A DNA stretch of 47,251 nucleotides from Aeromicrobium sp. IC_218 (GTDB lineage Bacteria; Actinomycetota; Actinomycetes; Propionibacteriales; Nocardioidaceae). Under the pieces are notes generated by a model that searched no databases, was not told the origin of the DNA, and was given only the letters and a program-made list of their open reading frames with translations. A program made the position numbers and the translations under genes. The DNA lies in assembly GCF_004336805.1 (NCBI RefSeq), contig NZ_SJXM01000019.1:1-47251 (forward strand), given 5' to 3'. Shown here one piece after another: positions 40,852 to 47,251 of this stretch. Position 1 is the first letter of the stretch; every line of letters begins with the position of its first letter.

Positions 40852-42134
40852 CAGCCGACGGGGGCCGCGTGCGCGAGCAGCGCGTCGCCGACCATGCCGG
40901 CGGCGAGCGTGTGCCCCTCCTGCGGGTCGACGACCAGGAACGCGCCGGTGCTCCGCGAGCGGGTGTACTGCTCGGCCGGCACGGCCTGGGCCAGGCGCAG
41001 CGTCACGTGCCCGATGTCGTTGAGCCCCAGGGACGTCGCGGGCACCAGCGCCGCCGCGTCGAGGTCGAGCACGCCGTCGATGGTGCGGACGATCGCCTGC
41101 ACCGTGCGCGTGCCGTGCTTGACCAGCACGCGCGCACCCGGGTGCAGGGGCGCGTCCGACAGCCACGCGAGCGTGCCCTCGACGTCCTGCGTGGCGACGG
41201 GGACGTCGTCGGAGCCGGCGAGCAGGTCGCCGCGGGCCAGGTCGATGTCGTCGGCCAGGCGCAGCGTCACCGACTGCGGCGCGAACGCCTCGGTGAGCTC
41301 GCCGTCGGCGGTGTCGATGCCGACCACGGTGGACGTGCGTCCGCTCGGCAGCGCGGTGACCGGGTCGCCGACGCGGACCGAGCCGGACGCGACCTGGCCG
41401 GCGTAGCCGCGGTAGTCGCGGAACCGGTCGTCGGCGGCGCTCTGCGGGCGGATGACGAGCTGCACGGGGAACCGCAGCGGCTCCACGTCGGGGTCGCCGA
41501 CGGGGGAGAGGGTCTCCAGCAGCTCCAGCAGGGTCGGCCCGTCGTACCAGGGCGTGCGCGCGGAGGCGGTGACGACGTTGTCGCCCTCGAGCGCCGACAC
41601 CGGCACCGTGGTGACGTCGGCGAGGCCGAGGCCGCGTGCGGTCTGCTGCACCTGCTCGGCGACGTCGGCGTAGACGCCGCCGTCGAAGTCGACCAGGTCG
41701 ATCTTGTTGACCACGACGACGACGTGCGGGACGCGCAGCAGCGACGCGACGGCCAGGTGGCGCCGGGTCTGCTCCTGCACGCCGTGGCGGACGTCCACGA
41801 GCAGCACGACCACGTCGGCGGTGCTCGCGCCGGTGACCGTGTTGCGCGTGTACTGCACGTGACCGGGGCAGTCGGCCAGGATGAACGAGCGGTTCGCGGT
41901 GGCGAAGTAGCGGTAGGCGACGTCGATCGTGATGCCCTGCTCGCGCTCGGACCGCAGCCCGTCGGTGAGCAGCGCGAGGTCGGCGGTGGCCAGCCCGCGG
42001 TCGCGGCTGACGCGCTCGATCGAGTCGAACTGGTCGGCCAGCACCGACTTGGAGTCGAACAGCAGGCGTCCGACCAGCGTGGACTTGCCGTCGTCCACCG
42101 AGCCGGCCGTGGCCAGGCGCAGGAGCGTGCTCAT
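40851..42134 (-). CDS. cysN: Sulfate adenylyltransferase subunit 1 (GTPase)
   Basis: A 427-aa GTPase subunit that drives ATP sulfurylase. GTP-binding motifs are AGSVDDGKSTLVGRLL (P-loop), EQGITIDVAYRYF, DCPGHVQYTRN, and NKIDLVD. The later beta-barrel domains include YRGYAGQVASGSVRVGDPV. There is no fused APS-kinase (CysC) domain: the chain ends at TLAAGMVGDALLAHAAPVG. It starts one base over the cysD stop (TGATG) and overlaps cysG in the same way, so all three are translationally linked. Confidence 0.95.
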   Translation of the reverse strand: MSTLLRLATAGSVDDGKSTLVGRLLFDSKSVLADQFDSIERVSRDRGLATADLALLTDGLRSEREQGITIDVAYRYFATANRSFILADCPGHVQYTRNTVTGASTADVVVLLVDVRHGVQEQTRRHLAVASLLRVPHVVVVVNKIDLVDFDGGVYADVAEQVQQTARGLGLADVTTVPVSALEGDNVVTASARTPWYDGPTLLELLETLSPVGDPDVEPLRFPVQLVIRPQSAADDRFRDYRGYAGQVASGSVRVGDPVTALPSGRTSTVVGIDTADGELTEAFAPQSVTLRLADDIDLARGDLLAGSDDVPVATQDVEGTLAWLSDAPLHPGARVLVKHGTRTVQAIVRTIDGVLDLDAAALVPATSLGLNDIGHVTLRLAQAVPAEQYTRSRSTGAFLVVDPQEGHTLAAGMVGDALLAHAAPVG

Positions 42135-43045
42135 CAGAAGTAGCCCTCCTTCTTGCGGTCCTCCATGGCGGCCTCGGACATCCGGTCGTCGGCGCGCGTG
42201 GCGCCGCGCTCGGTGACCCGGGTGGCGGCGACCTCGGTGACGACGTCGGCGACGGTGACGGCGTCGCTCTCGACGGCGCCGGTGCAGCTCATGTCGCCGA
42301 CGGTGCGGTAGCGGACCTGGCGGCGCTCGACGGTCTCGCCGTCGCGCGGCTGGGAGTGCTCGCCGACGGCCAGCAGCATCCCGTCGCGCTCGAAGACCTC
42401 GCGCTCGTGGGCGTAGTACAGGCCCGGCAGCTCGATCTTCTCCTGCGCGATGTACTGCCAGACGTCCAGCTCGGTCCAGTTGCTGAGCGGGAAGACGCGC
42501 ACGTGCTCGCCGGGGCGGTGGCGCCCGTTGTACAGGTTCCACAGCTCGGGCCGCTGGTTGCGCGGGTCCCACTGGCCGAACTCGTCGCGCAGGCTGAACA
42601 CGCGCTCCTTGGCCCGGGCCTTCTCCTCGTCGCGGCGGCCGCCGCCGAAGACCGCGTCGAAGCGGTGGCCGGCGATCGCGTCGAGCAGCGGCTGGGTCTG
42701 CAGCGGGTTGCGCGTGCCGTCGGCCCGCTCGCGCAGGCGTCCGTCGTCGATGTAGTCCTGGACGCTGGCCACCTCCAGGCGGATGCCCAGGCGCTCGACC
42801 GTCGCGTCGCGGAAGGCCAGCACCTCGGGGAAGTTGTGCCCGGTGTCGACGTGCAGGACGCCGAACGGCACCGGCGCGGGCCAGAACGCCTTCACCGCCA
42901 GGTGCAGCATGACGACGGAGTCCTTGCCGCCGCTGAACAGCAGGACGGGACGCTCGAACTCGGCGCCCACCTCGCGGATGATGTGGATCGCCTCGGACTC
43001 CAGCCACTGCAGCTGGGTCAGGCGACGCGTGTCGGTGTCGGTCAT
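42134..43045 (-). CDS. cysD: Sulfate adenylyltransferase subunit 2
   Basis: The 303-aa catalytic subunit of ATP sulfurylase, which makes adenosine phosphosulfate from ATP and sulfate. The PP-loop SGGKDSVVMLHLAVKAFWPA (about residues 39-58), HVDTGHNFPEVLAFRD, and FGGGRRDEEKARAKERVFS are typical, and the chain ends in the usual MEDRKKEGYF. Length is normal. It starts 11 nt after the cysH stop with GAGAG upstream and shares one base with cysN. A plain two-subunit CysDN enzyme is expected. Confidence 0.95.
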   Translation of the reverse strand: MTDTDTRRLTQLQWLESEAIHIIREVGAEFERPVLLFSGGKDSVVMLHLAVKAFWPAPVPFGVLHVDTGHNFPEVLAFRDATVERLGIRLEVASVQDYIDDGRLRERADGTRNPLQTQPLLDAIAGHRFDAVFGGGRRDEEKARAKERVFSLRDEFGQWDPRNQRPELWNLYNGRHRPGEHVRVFPLSNWTELDVWQYIAQEKIELPGLYYAHEREVFERDGMLLAVGEHSQPRDGETVERRQVRYRTVGDMSCTGAVESDAVTVADVVTEVAATRVTERGATRADDRMSEAAMEDRKKEGYF

Positions 43046-43056
43046 CGGCTCTCTCG

Positions 43057-43839
43057 TCAGGTGTGCAGGCCGCACTCGGTCTTGGCGAACCCCGCCCAGC
43101 GTCCGGCCCGCGGGTCCTCGCCCGGGGCCACCCGTCGGGTGCAGGGCGCGCAGCCGATCGACGGGTAGCCGTCGGCCATGAGCGGGTTGAGGATCACGTC
43201 GTGCTCGCCGGCGTAGGCCAGCAGCTCGTCGAACGTCCACGCGGCCAGCGGGTTGACCTTGACCAGGTGGTTCTTCTCGTCCCAGGTCACCAGCGGCGTG
43301 TCGGCCCGGGTGGGGCCCTCGTCGCGGCGCACGCCGGTGATCCAGACCTCGTACTCGGCGAGCGTCCGGGTGAGCGGCTCGACCTTGCGCAGAGCGCAGC
43401 ACAGGGCCGGGTCGCGCTCGTACAGGCGCGGGCCGTGCTCGGCGTCCTGCTCGGCGACGCTCTGGCGCGGCATGACGTCGACGATGGTCAGCTCCATGGC
43501 CGACTCGACGGCGTCGCGGGTGCCGGACGTCTCGGCGAAGTGGTAGCCCGTCTCCAGGAACAGCGTGTCGACCCAGGGCAGGTGTCCGGCGACGACGTGC
43601 GGCAGGACGGCGTCCTGCATGGAGCAGGCCACGGCCGTGCGGTAGCCGAACTCCTCGGCGACCCAGGCGAGCACCTCGTCGGTCGTCGCCCCGGCGAGCC
43701 GTTGCGACGCCTCCTCGGCGATCGCCCGCAGGGTCGCGGTGTCGCGGCGGGGCGGCAGGTCGCGGGCCTCGTGGTGGGCGGTGCGGGCGTCGTCGTGGGC
43801 GCGCTGGCGCTCACGCTGCTCGGCGAACGTGCTGGTCAT
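43057..43839 (-). CDS. cysH: Adenylyl-sulfate reductase (assimilatory)
   Basis: A 260-aa thiol-dependent reductase. CCALRKVEPL and GCAPCTRRV supply the two Cys pairs that hold a [4Fe-4S] cluster, the mark of APS reductases rather than PAPS reductases. The C-terminal KTECGLH has the catalytic Cys. SMQDAVLPHVV, FLETGYHFAET and TGVRRDEGPTRA are substrate-binding segments. It reduces APS to sulfite and AMP, which explains the absence of cysC. The start is ATG 43839 with GGAAGGGGG upstream. It is first in the cysHDNG operon. Sulfite reductase and sulfate transport genes are not in the window. Confidence 0.93.
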   Translation of the reverse strand: MTSTFAEQRERQRAHDDARTAHHEARDLPPRRDTATLRAIAEEASQRLAGATTDEVLAWVAEEFGYRTAVACSMQDAVLPHVVAGHLPWVDTLFLETGYHFAETSGTRDAVESAMELTIVDVMPRQSVAEQDAEHGPRLYERDPALCCALRKVEPLTRTLAEYEVWITGVRRDEGPTRADTPLVTWDEKNHLVKVNPLAAWTFDELLAYAGEHDVILNPLMADGYPSIGCAPCTRRVAPGEDPRAGRWAGFAKTECGLHT

Positions 43840-43868
43840 GGTCGACCCCCTTCCTGGCGGACGTGTCC

Positions 43869-43874
43869 AGCCTA
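43869..43874 (-). promoter_or_regulatory. -10 box of the cysHDNG operon
   Basis: TAGGCT on the minus strand, about 30 nt before ATG 43839, giving a short leader that contains the ribosome site. The -35 element is unclear. Confidence 0.45.
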
Positions 43875-43957
43875 CGGTCGCCGGGCGAGGCGTCCGGGGA
43901 CGATCCGCATCGCGGACGCGGGCCCGTCGCGGGGTGTCGGGAGGGGGCGCGGGACCG

Positions 43958-43963
43958 TACGCT
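43958..43963 (+). promoter_or_regulatory. Leaderless-type -10 box of the YciO-like gene
   Basis: TACGCT lies six nt before ATG 43970 with no Shine-Dalgarno sequence between. Confidence 0.5.
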
Positions 43964-43969
43964 CGGGGC

Positions 43970-44593
43970 ATGGCGCGCTACCTGGACATCCATCCCGTGA
44001 ACCCCCAGCAGCGAACGGTCGACCAGGCGGTGGGCATCCTGCGCGACGGCGGGCTCATCGCCTACCCGACGGACTCCGGCTACGCGCTGGGCGCCCAGCT
44101 CGGCGACAAGGACGCCATCGACCGGATCAAGGAGATCCGCCGGCTCGACGACAAGCACCACTTCACCCTGGTGTGCCGCGACTTCGCCCAGCTGGGGCAG
44201 TTCGTGCACGTCGACAACTCGATCTTCCGCGCCGTGAAGGCCGCGACGCCGGGCCCGTACACGTTCATCCTGCCGGCCACCCGCGAGGTGCCGCGCCGGC
44301 TGCTGCACCCCAAGAAGAAGACCGTCGGCGTGCGCATCCCGGACTACCCGATCGTCACCGCGCTGCTGGCCGAGCTCGGTGAGCCGATCCTGTCGACCAC
44401 GCTGATCCTGCCGGGGGAGACCACGGCCATGACGACGGCGTGGGAGATCCAGGAGGCGCTGGACAACCAGGTCGACGCGATCGTCGACCCGGGCGACGAG
44501 GTCGTGGGCGAGCCGACCACCGTCGTCGACCTGTCCGAGGACGAGCCGCAGGTCGTCCGCGTCGGCGCGGGGGACCCGTCCCGCTTCGAGTGA
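43970..44593 (+). CDS. Sua5/YciO/YrdC family protein, YciO-like
   Basis: A 207-aa protein with the YrdC fold: VDQAVGILRDGGLIAYPTDS, GYALG, RIKEIRRLDDKHHFTLVCRD, PGPYTFILPAT, and VGVRIPDYPI. Relatives (TsaC/Sua5) make threonylcarbamoyl-AMP for tRNA position 37, but this one begins MARYLDIHPVNPQQR and has the YciO-type KKTVGVR segment. YciO itself has an unsettled role. A second, true TsaC is therefore expected elsewhere in the genome. ATG at 43970 follows a leaderless-type box. Confidence 0.85.
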   Translation: MARYLDIHPVNPQQRTVDQAVGILRDGGLIAYPTDSGYALGAQLGDKDAIDRIKEIRRLDDKHHFTLVCRDFAQLGQFVHVDNSIFRAVKAATPGPYTFILPATREVPRRLLHPKKKTVGVRIPDYPIVTALLAELGEPILSTTLILPGETTAMTTAWEIQEALDNQVDAIVDPGDEVVGEPTTVVDLSEDEPQVVRVGAGDPSRFE

Positions 44594-44615
44594 GCCGACC
44601 TGGCACGATCGCCGG

Positions 44616-45065
44616 GTGATCGTGCACGAGCGTCCCTGGGACGACCCCGCCGGAGAGCGGCTCCGCGCCGCGCAGCGCGCCGAGATGGCTGAGCGCTACG
44701 GCACCGACGACAGCGACCCGAGCACGCCGCCGAGCGCGGCGGACGTGACGGTCTTCGTGGTGCTGGAGGACGAGTCCGGCGAGGCGCTGGCGTGCGGCGC
44801 CCTGCGCGCGATCGACGCCGAGCACGGCGAGCTCAAGCGGATGTTCGTCGACCCGGCCCACCGCGGTCGCGGGGCGTCGAGGATCGTGCTCGCCGCCCTC
44901 GAGCAGAAGGCCCGCGACCTCGGCTGGACGCGCCTCGTGCTGGAGACGGGCACGCGCCAGCACGAGGCGGTCGGGCTCTACGAGTCGTCCGGGTACGCCG
45001 CGATCGAGCCGTTCGGCCCGTACGTCGGATCGGCGTGGTCGCTCTGCTACGCCAAGGAGCTGTAG
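44616..45065 (+). CDS. GNAT family N-acetyltransferase
   Basis: A 149-aa acetyltransferase. The core GNAT fold is visible: a beta strand ALACGALRAI, ELKRMFVDPAHRGRGASRIV with the R-G-R-G-A acetyl-CoA loop, then WTRLVLETG and YESSGYAAIEPFGPY. Similar proteins acetylate small molecules or amines; substrate is unknown. GTG 44616 has a CACGAT sequence six nt upstream, so leaderless translation is possible. It sits 22 nt after the YciO-like gene. The universal-stress-protein gene ends 1 nt after it on the opposite strand. Confidence 0.88.
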   Translation: MIVHERPWDDPAGERLRAAQRAEMAERYGTDDSDPSTPPSAADVTVFVVLEDESGEALACGALRAIDAEHGELKRMFVDPAHRGRGASRIVLAALEQKARDLGWTRLVLETGTRQHEAVGLYESSGYAAIEPFGPYVGSAWSLCYAKEL

Positions 45066-45066
45066 C

Positions 45067-45564
45067 TCAGTCCTCGAAGGTGCTGTCGAGGTGCATCTGG
45101 CGCTCGGTGCCGGCGACGTCGATCTCGCCGCGGACCACGACCACCGGGCACTGCGAGTGGCGCACGCACTGCTCGCTCACCGAGCCGAGCACCAGGCCCT
45201 TGAAGCCGCCGAGGCCGCGCGGGCCGACCACGAGCAGGTTGGCGCCGGACGAGGCCTCGATGAGCGAGTTGGCCGCCGAGCCGTGCGGCGCGTCCAGCTC
45301 GACCGCGACGTCGTCGTAGCGCGCGCGGATGGCCGCGGTGTCGGCCTCCAGCGCCTTGCGCACCGCGTCGCCGAAGTCCGACAGCGGCGGGACGTAGCCG
45401 CGCTCCCAGGTGTCCGGACGCGGCGCGGTGGCCATCGTCCAGGACCGCAGGACCTTGACGGACGCACCGGAGCGGCGCGCGAGGTCGAGGGCCCAGGTGA
45501 GGGCGTCGTCGGCGAACGAGGATCCGTCGTGACCGACCAGGATGAGGTGGCTGTCTGCGCTCAT
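45067..45564 (-). CDS. Universal stress protein (UspA family)
   Basis: A 165-aa single-domain universal stress protein. It starts LILVGHDGSSFADDALTWAL (first strand and Asp) and has the ATP-binding G-x2-G-x9-G-S motif as GPRGLGGFKGLVLGSVSE, with CPVVVVRG closing the fold. These proteins are ATP-binding dimers that help survival under stress. The ATG at 45564 lies six nt after a TAGAGT box and has no ribosome site, so the message is probably leaderless. No dormancy-type operator is evident. Confidence 0.92.
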   Translation of the reverse strand: MSADSHLILVGHDGSSFADDALTWALDLARRSGASVKVLRSWTMATAPRPDTWERGYVPPLSDFGDAVRKALEADTAAIRARYDDVAVELDAPHGSAANSLIEASSGANLLVVGPRGLGGFKGLVLGSVSEQCVRHSQCPVVVVRGEIDVAGTERQMHLDSTFED

Positions 45565-45570
45565 GACCCG

Positions 45571-45576
45571 ACTCTA
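45571..45576 (-). promoter_or_regulatory. Leaderless-type -10 box of the universal stress gene
   Basis: TAGAGT on the minus strand, six nt before ATG 45564. The same hexamer and spacing are found at the inserted gene of 11054. Confidence 0.55.
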
Positions 45577-45636
45577 TCCACGCTCCGTGCCGCGTCGGCC
45601 GGGCCCGGCGGGTCGGGTGCGGGGCACAACCAGGGC

Positions 45637-46299
45637 TCAGCCGAGCAGCGGGAACAGGCGGGCCTGCTCGCCGAGCTCGGCCCGGTCGGCGTCGTCCAGC
45701 GGCGAGCGTCCGGTGCCCTTGAGCACGGCGGTGAGGTCGTCCCAGCCGGCCGGGAGCGGCCCGCGGGCGAGCGGCACGAGCACAGAGCGCACCTCGGCCA
45801 GCGCGGCGTCCGGCGGCTCCGGCGCGTCCGGCACGTCGACGGTGAGGTCGAGCAGGTGGACGGTCGCCTCCAGCAGCAGCGTGTGCACGAGGTCGCCGGT
45901 GGCGATCGCGTGCCCCTGCGTGGCCAGCACGTCCGGCTCGGCGACGCGGCACGCGTGCGCCGCGGCGCGCGAGGTCTCGACCCACTCGTCGACCAACGCG
46001 GCCGGGTCGGGGTGGGCGGCCGCCGTCGCACGGACGAGGGCGACGTGCGCCCGCGCGCCGTCGGTGTCCTGGGGCCGGAAGCCGCGCCAGTACGACACGC
46101 GGTCGGTGTCGGGCAGGGAGTCGGCCGGGGTGCTGAGCGTGACCAGGGCGCGGCGGGCGTCGAGCAGCAGGTGGGCGAGCAGCTCGTGGACGGTCCAGCT
46201 CGTGCGGGTGGGACGCGCCCAGGTCTCCGGGCGGCGCACCACCTGCGTGACGCGCTCGTAGACCTCGGCGAGCAGGTCGGCGGTGCTCACGGCCGTCAC
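45637..46299 (-). CDS. DinB/maleylpyruvate-isomerase-like family protein
   Basis: A 220-aa helical protein of the DinB-like superfamily, the group with mycothiol-dependent maleylpyruvate isomerases. The N-terminal helices include WTVHELLAHLLLDARRALVT, where the His in HELLAH-type helix 2 is a metal ligand in relatives. A second His-bearing helix is HTLLLEATVHLLDLTVDV. The reaction here is unknown. GTG 46299 is chosen over GTG 46290 because it overlaps the upstream glycosylase stop (GTGA), which suggests coupling. The C-terminus ends RLFPLLG. Confidence 0.7.
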   Translation of the reverse strand: MTAVSTADLLAEVYERVTQVVRRPETWARPTRTSWTVHELLAHLLLDARRALVTLSTPADSLPDTDRVSYWRGFRPQDTDGARAHVALVRATAAAHPDPAALVDEWVETSRAAAHACRVAEPDVLATQGHAIATGDLVHTLLLEATVHLLDLTVDVPDAPEPPDAALAEVRSVLVPLARGPLPAGWDDLTAVLKGTGRSPLDDADRAELGEQARLFPLLG

Positions 46300-47210
46300 A
46301 GCGCCCGGTAGTCGATGCGAGACATCCGCGGACCGCGCCGCGGTGCCTGCGCGTGCGGGCTGAGACCGAGCAGACGGAAGACCCGCCACCGGTGCGGGCG
46401 CCAGGGCTCGAGGAACGCCTCGACGTCGGGCTCGGGCAGCGGACGGCCGGTCAGCGGGACGCCCACGACGGCGGGGAGGTGGTAGTCGCCGATCGAGACG
46501 GCGTCGGGGTCGCCGAGGGCGCGCTGCCCGACCTCGGCGGCGGTCCAGACGCCGATGCCGGGGATGCTGCGGAGCCCGGAGTAGAGCCGGGCGGGGTCGT
46601 CGGTACCGAGCCGCTCGATGCTCGGCGCGAGGCGCGCGGCGGCCTGCAGCGTCCGGGCGCGCTCGGGGCCGACGCCGGCGCGGTGCCAGTCCCAGGTCGG
46701 GATCGAGGCCCACGTCTCGGCGGTGGGGAAGACCCGCATGCCGTCGGGAGCCGGTCCGGGCGCGGCGTCGCCGAGCCGGGTGACCAGGCGGCGGAAGGAC
46801 GCGAAGGCGTCGAGTCCGACCACCTTCTGCTCGATGATCGCCGGGACGAGGGCTTCCAGGACGCGGTGGGTGGCCGGCACGCGCAGACCGGGGAAGCGGC
46901 GGTGCGCGTCGGCCAGCAGCGGGTGGATCGGCTCGAACCCGGCCGGGTCGTCCCGGGCGCCGAGCAGGTCGGGGACCCCGTCGAGCAGCTCGCCGGCGCC
47001 GTCGCCCCACGCCCGGACCCGGACCCGACGAGGGTCGAGCTGCACGAGCGCGTAGGTGACCGGCCCGGACGGCATGCGGCTGGTGCGCCACACGACGTCG
47101 CCCAGCCGCCGCATCGTCGGGTCGCCGGGGCCGCGCCGCAGCGGCGAGAGCGTGCGCCACAGGTCGACGCCGAAGCCGAGCTCGACCACGGCGTCGACGT
47201 CAGGGCTCAT
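46296..47210 (-). CDS. AlkA-like DNA glycosylase (HhH-GPD)
   Basis: A 304-aa protein of the helix-hairpin-helix base-excision glycosylase family, similar to 3-methyladenine DNA glycosylase II. ALVPAIIEQKVVGLDAFASF is the typical E-Q-K-V/I helix, the hairpin is RSIPGIGVWTAAEVGQRALG and the catalytic Asp is in SIGDYHLP. An N-terminal beta domain (about 1-110) resembles AlkA. It removes alkylated bases. No Cys-rich iron-sulfur motif or Lys nucleophile is seen, so it should be monofunctional. ATG 47210 starts the gene near the window end; an operon partner upstream cannot be excluded. Confidence 0.88.
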   Translation of the reverse strand: MSPDVDAVVELGFGVDLWRTLSPLRRGPGDPTMRRLGDVVWRTSRMPSGPVTYALVQLDPRRVRVRAWGDGAGELLDGVPDLLGARDDPAGFEPIHPLLADAHRRFPGLRVPATHRVLEALVPAIIEQKVVGLDAFASFRRLVTRLGDAAPGPAPDGMRVFPTAETWASIPTWDWHRAGVGPERARTLQAAARLAPSIERLGTDDPARLYSGLRSIPGIGVWTAAEVGQRALGDPDAVSIGDYHLPAVVGVPLTGRPLPEPDVEAFLEPWRPHRWRVFRLLGLSPHAQAPRRGPRMSRIDYRAL

Positions 47211-47251
47211 GCCTCCAGCCTGACACGGGCACCCGACACCCGAGGGGGAGG

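Noticed and set aside
46288..46290. GTG at 46290 as start of the DinB-like protein
   Set aside because: The GTG at 46299 overlaps the preceding stop as GTGA, the prevailing junction type in this window; the difference is only three residues.

Overview
The window is high-GC DNA (hand-counted lines reach 78% G+C) with dense, mostly overlapping genes, frequent GTG starts and GC-rich third codon positions. Several gene families point to an actinobacterium: a PASTA-domain Ser/Thr kinase, a GarA/OdhI-type FHA protein beside an FtsR-like MerR regulator, the DUF881-DUF1290-DUF881-gcvH order known from mycobacteria, a DUF222/HNH (13E12-type) protein with a LexA box, an SPW-repeat protein and an F420/PPOX-type oxidoreductase. 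Many promoters have a TAnnnT -10 box only 6-7 nt before the start codon, which suggests leaderless mRNAs. The genus cannot be fixed; a Nocardioidaceae-like organism is a guess. No tRNA, rRNA, CRISPR array, IS transposase or prophage was seen.

Layout. (1) 35-9047: six plus-strand genes joined by five successive 4-nt overlaps form an envelope or exopolysaccharide locus: GT4 glycosyltransferase, pyruvyltransferase-like protein, a flippase fused to a GT-C glycosyltransferase, a cellulose-synthase-like GT2, a GH6 glucanase lipoprotein and a condensation-fold acyltransferase. (2) 9001-10907: minus-strand PPOX oxidoreductase, NYN/OST-HTH protein and SPW membrane protein. (3) 10972-11811: a 799-bp unit with one atypical, AT-richer gene between 41-bp direct repeats that duplicate the 3' end of the adjacent metallo-hydrolase gene. 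(4) 11777-14563: metallo-hydrolase and SigB/SigF-type sigma factor, divergent from a manganese catalase that has a matching GTTA-N15-GGGTA promoter. (5) 14615-17377: PASTA kinase, inositol-monophosphatase-family protein and Nudix hydrolase. (6) 17378-19223: palindromic repeat array and SOS-type HNH gene. (7) 19257-21838: MarR regulator, spermidine-synthase-like protein and ornithine aminotransferase. (8) 21926-25688: copper-type locus (unknown membrane protein, YcnI, CopC, CopD-CtaG fusion), then superoxide dismutase on the opposite strand.

(9) 26664-37484: CDP-alcohol phosphatidyltransferase, DUF881, DUF1290, DUF881, gcvH, garA, ftsR-like, bifunctional nuclease, recQ, second MerR regulator, SDR (minus strand) and gcvP behind a glycine riboswitch. 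(10) 37488-39614: alpha/beta hydrolase, two coupled small membrane proteins and a SRPBCC protein. (11) 39649-43839: assimilatory sulfate reduction operon cysH-cysD-cysN-cysG on the minus strand. (12) 43970-47210: YciO-like protein, GNAT acetyltransferase, universal stress protein, DinB/maleylpyruvate-isomerase-like protein and an AlkA-like DNA glycosylase.

The most unusual items are the single-gene unit bracketed by direct repeats, the flippase-GT-C fusion inside a GT2/GH6 polysaccharide operon, the sigma factor/catalase pair with a cognate-looking promoter, and an 18/22-matching motif upstream of both garA and the second MerR gene. All functional calls come from reading motifs by eye; no database search was possible.
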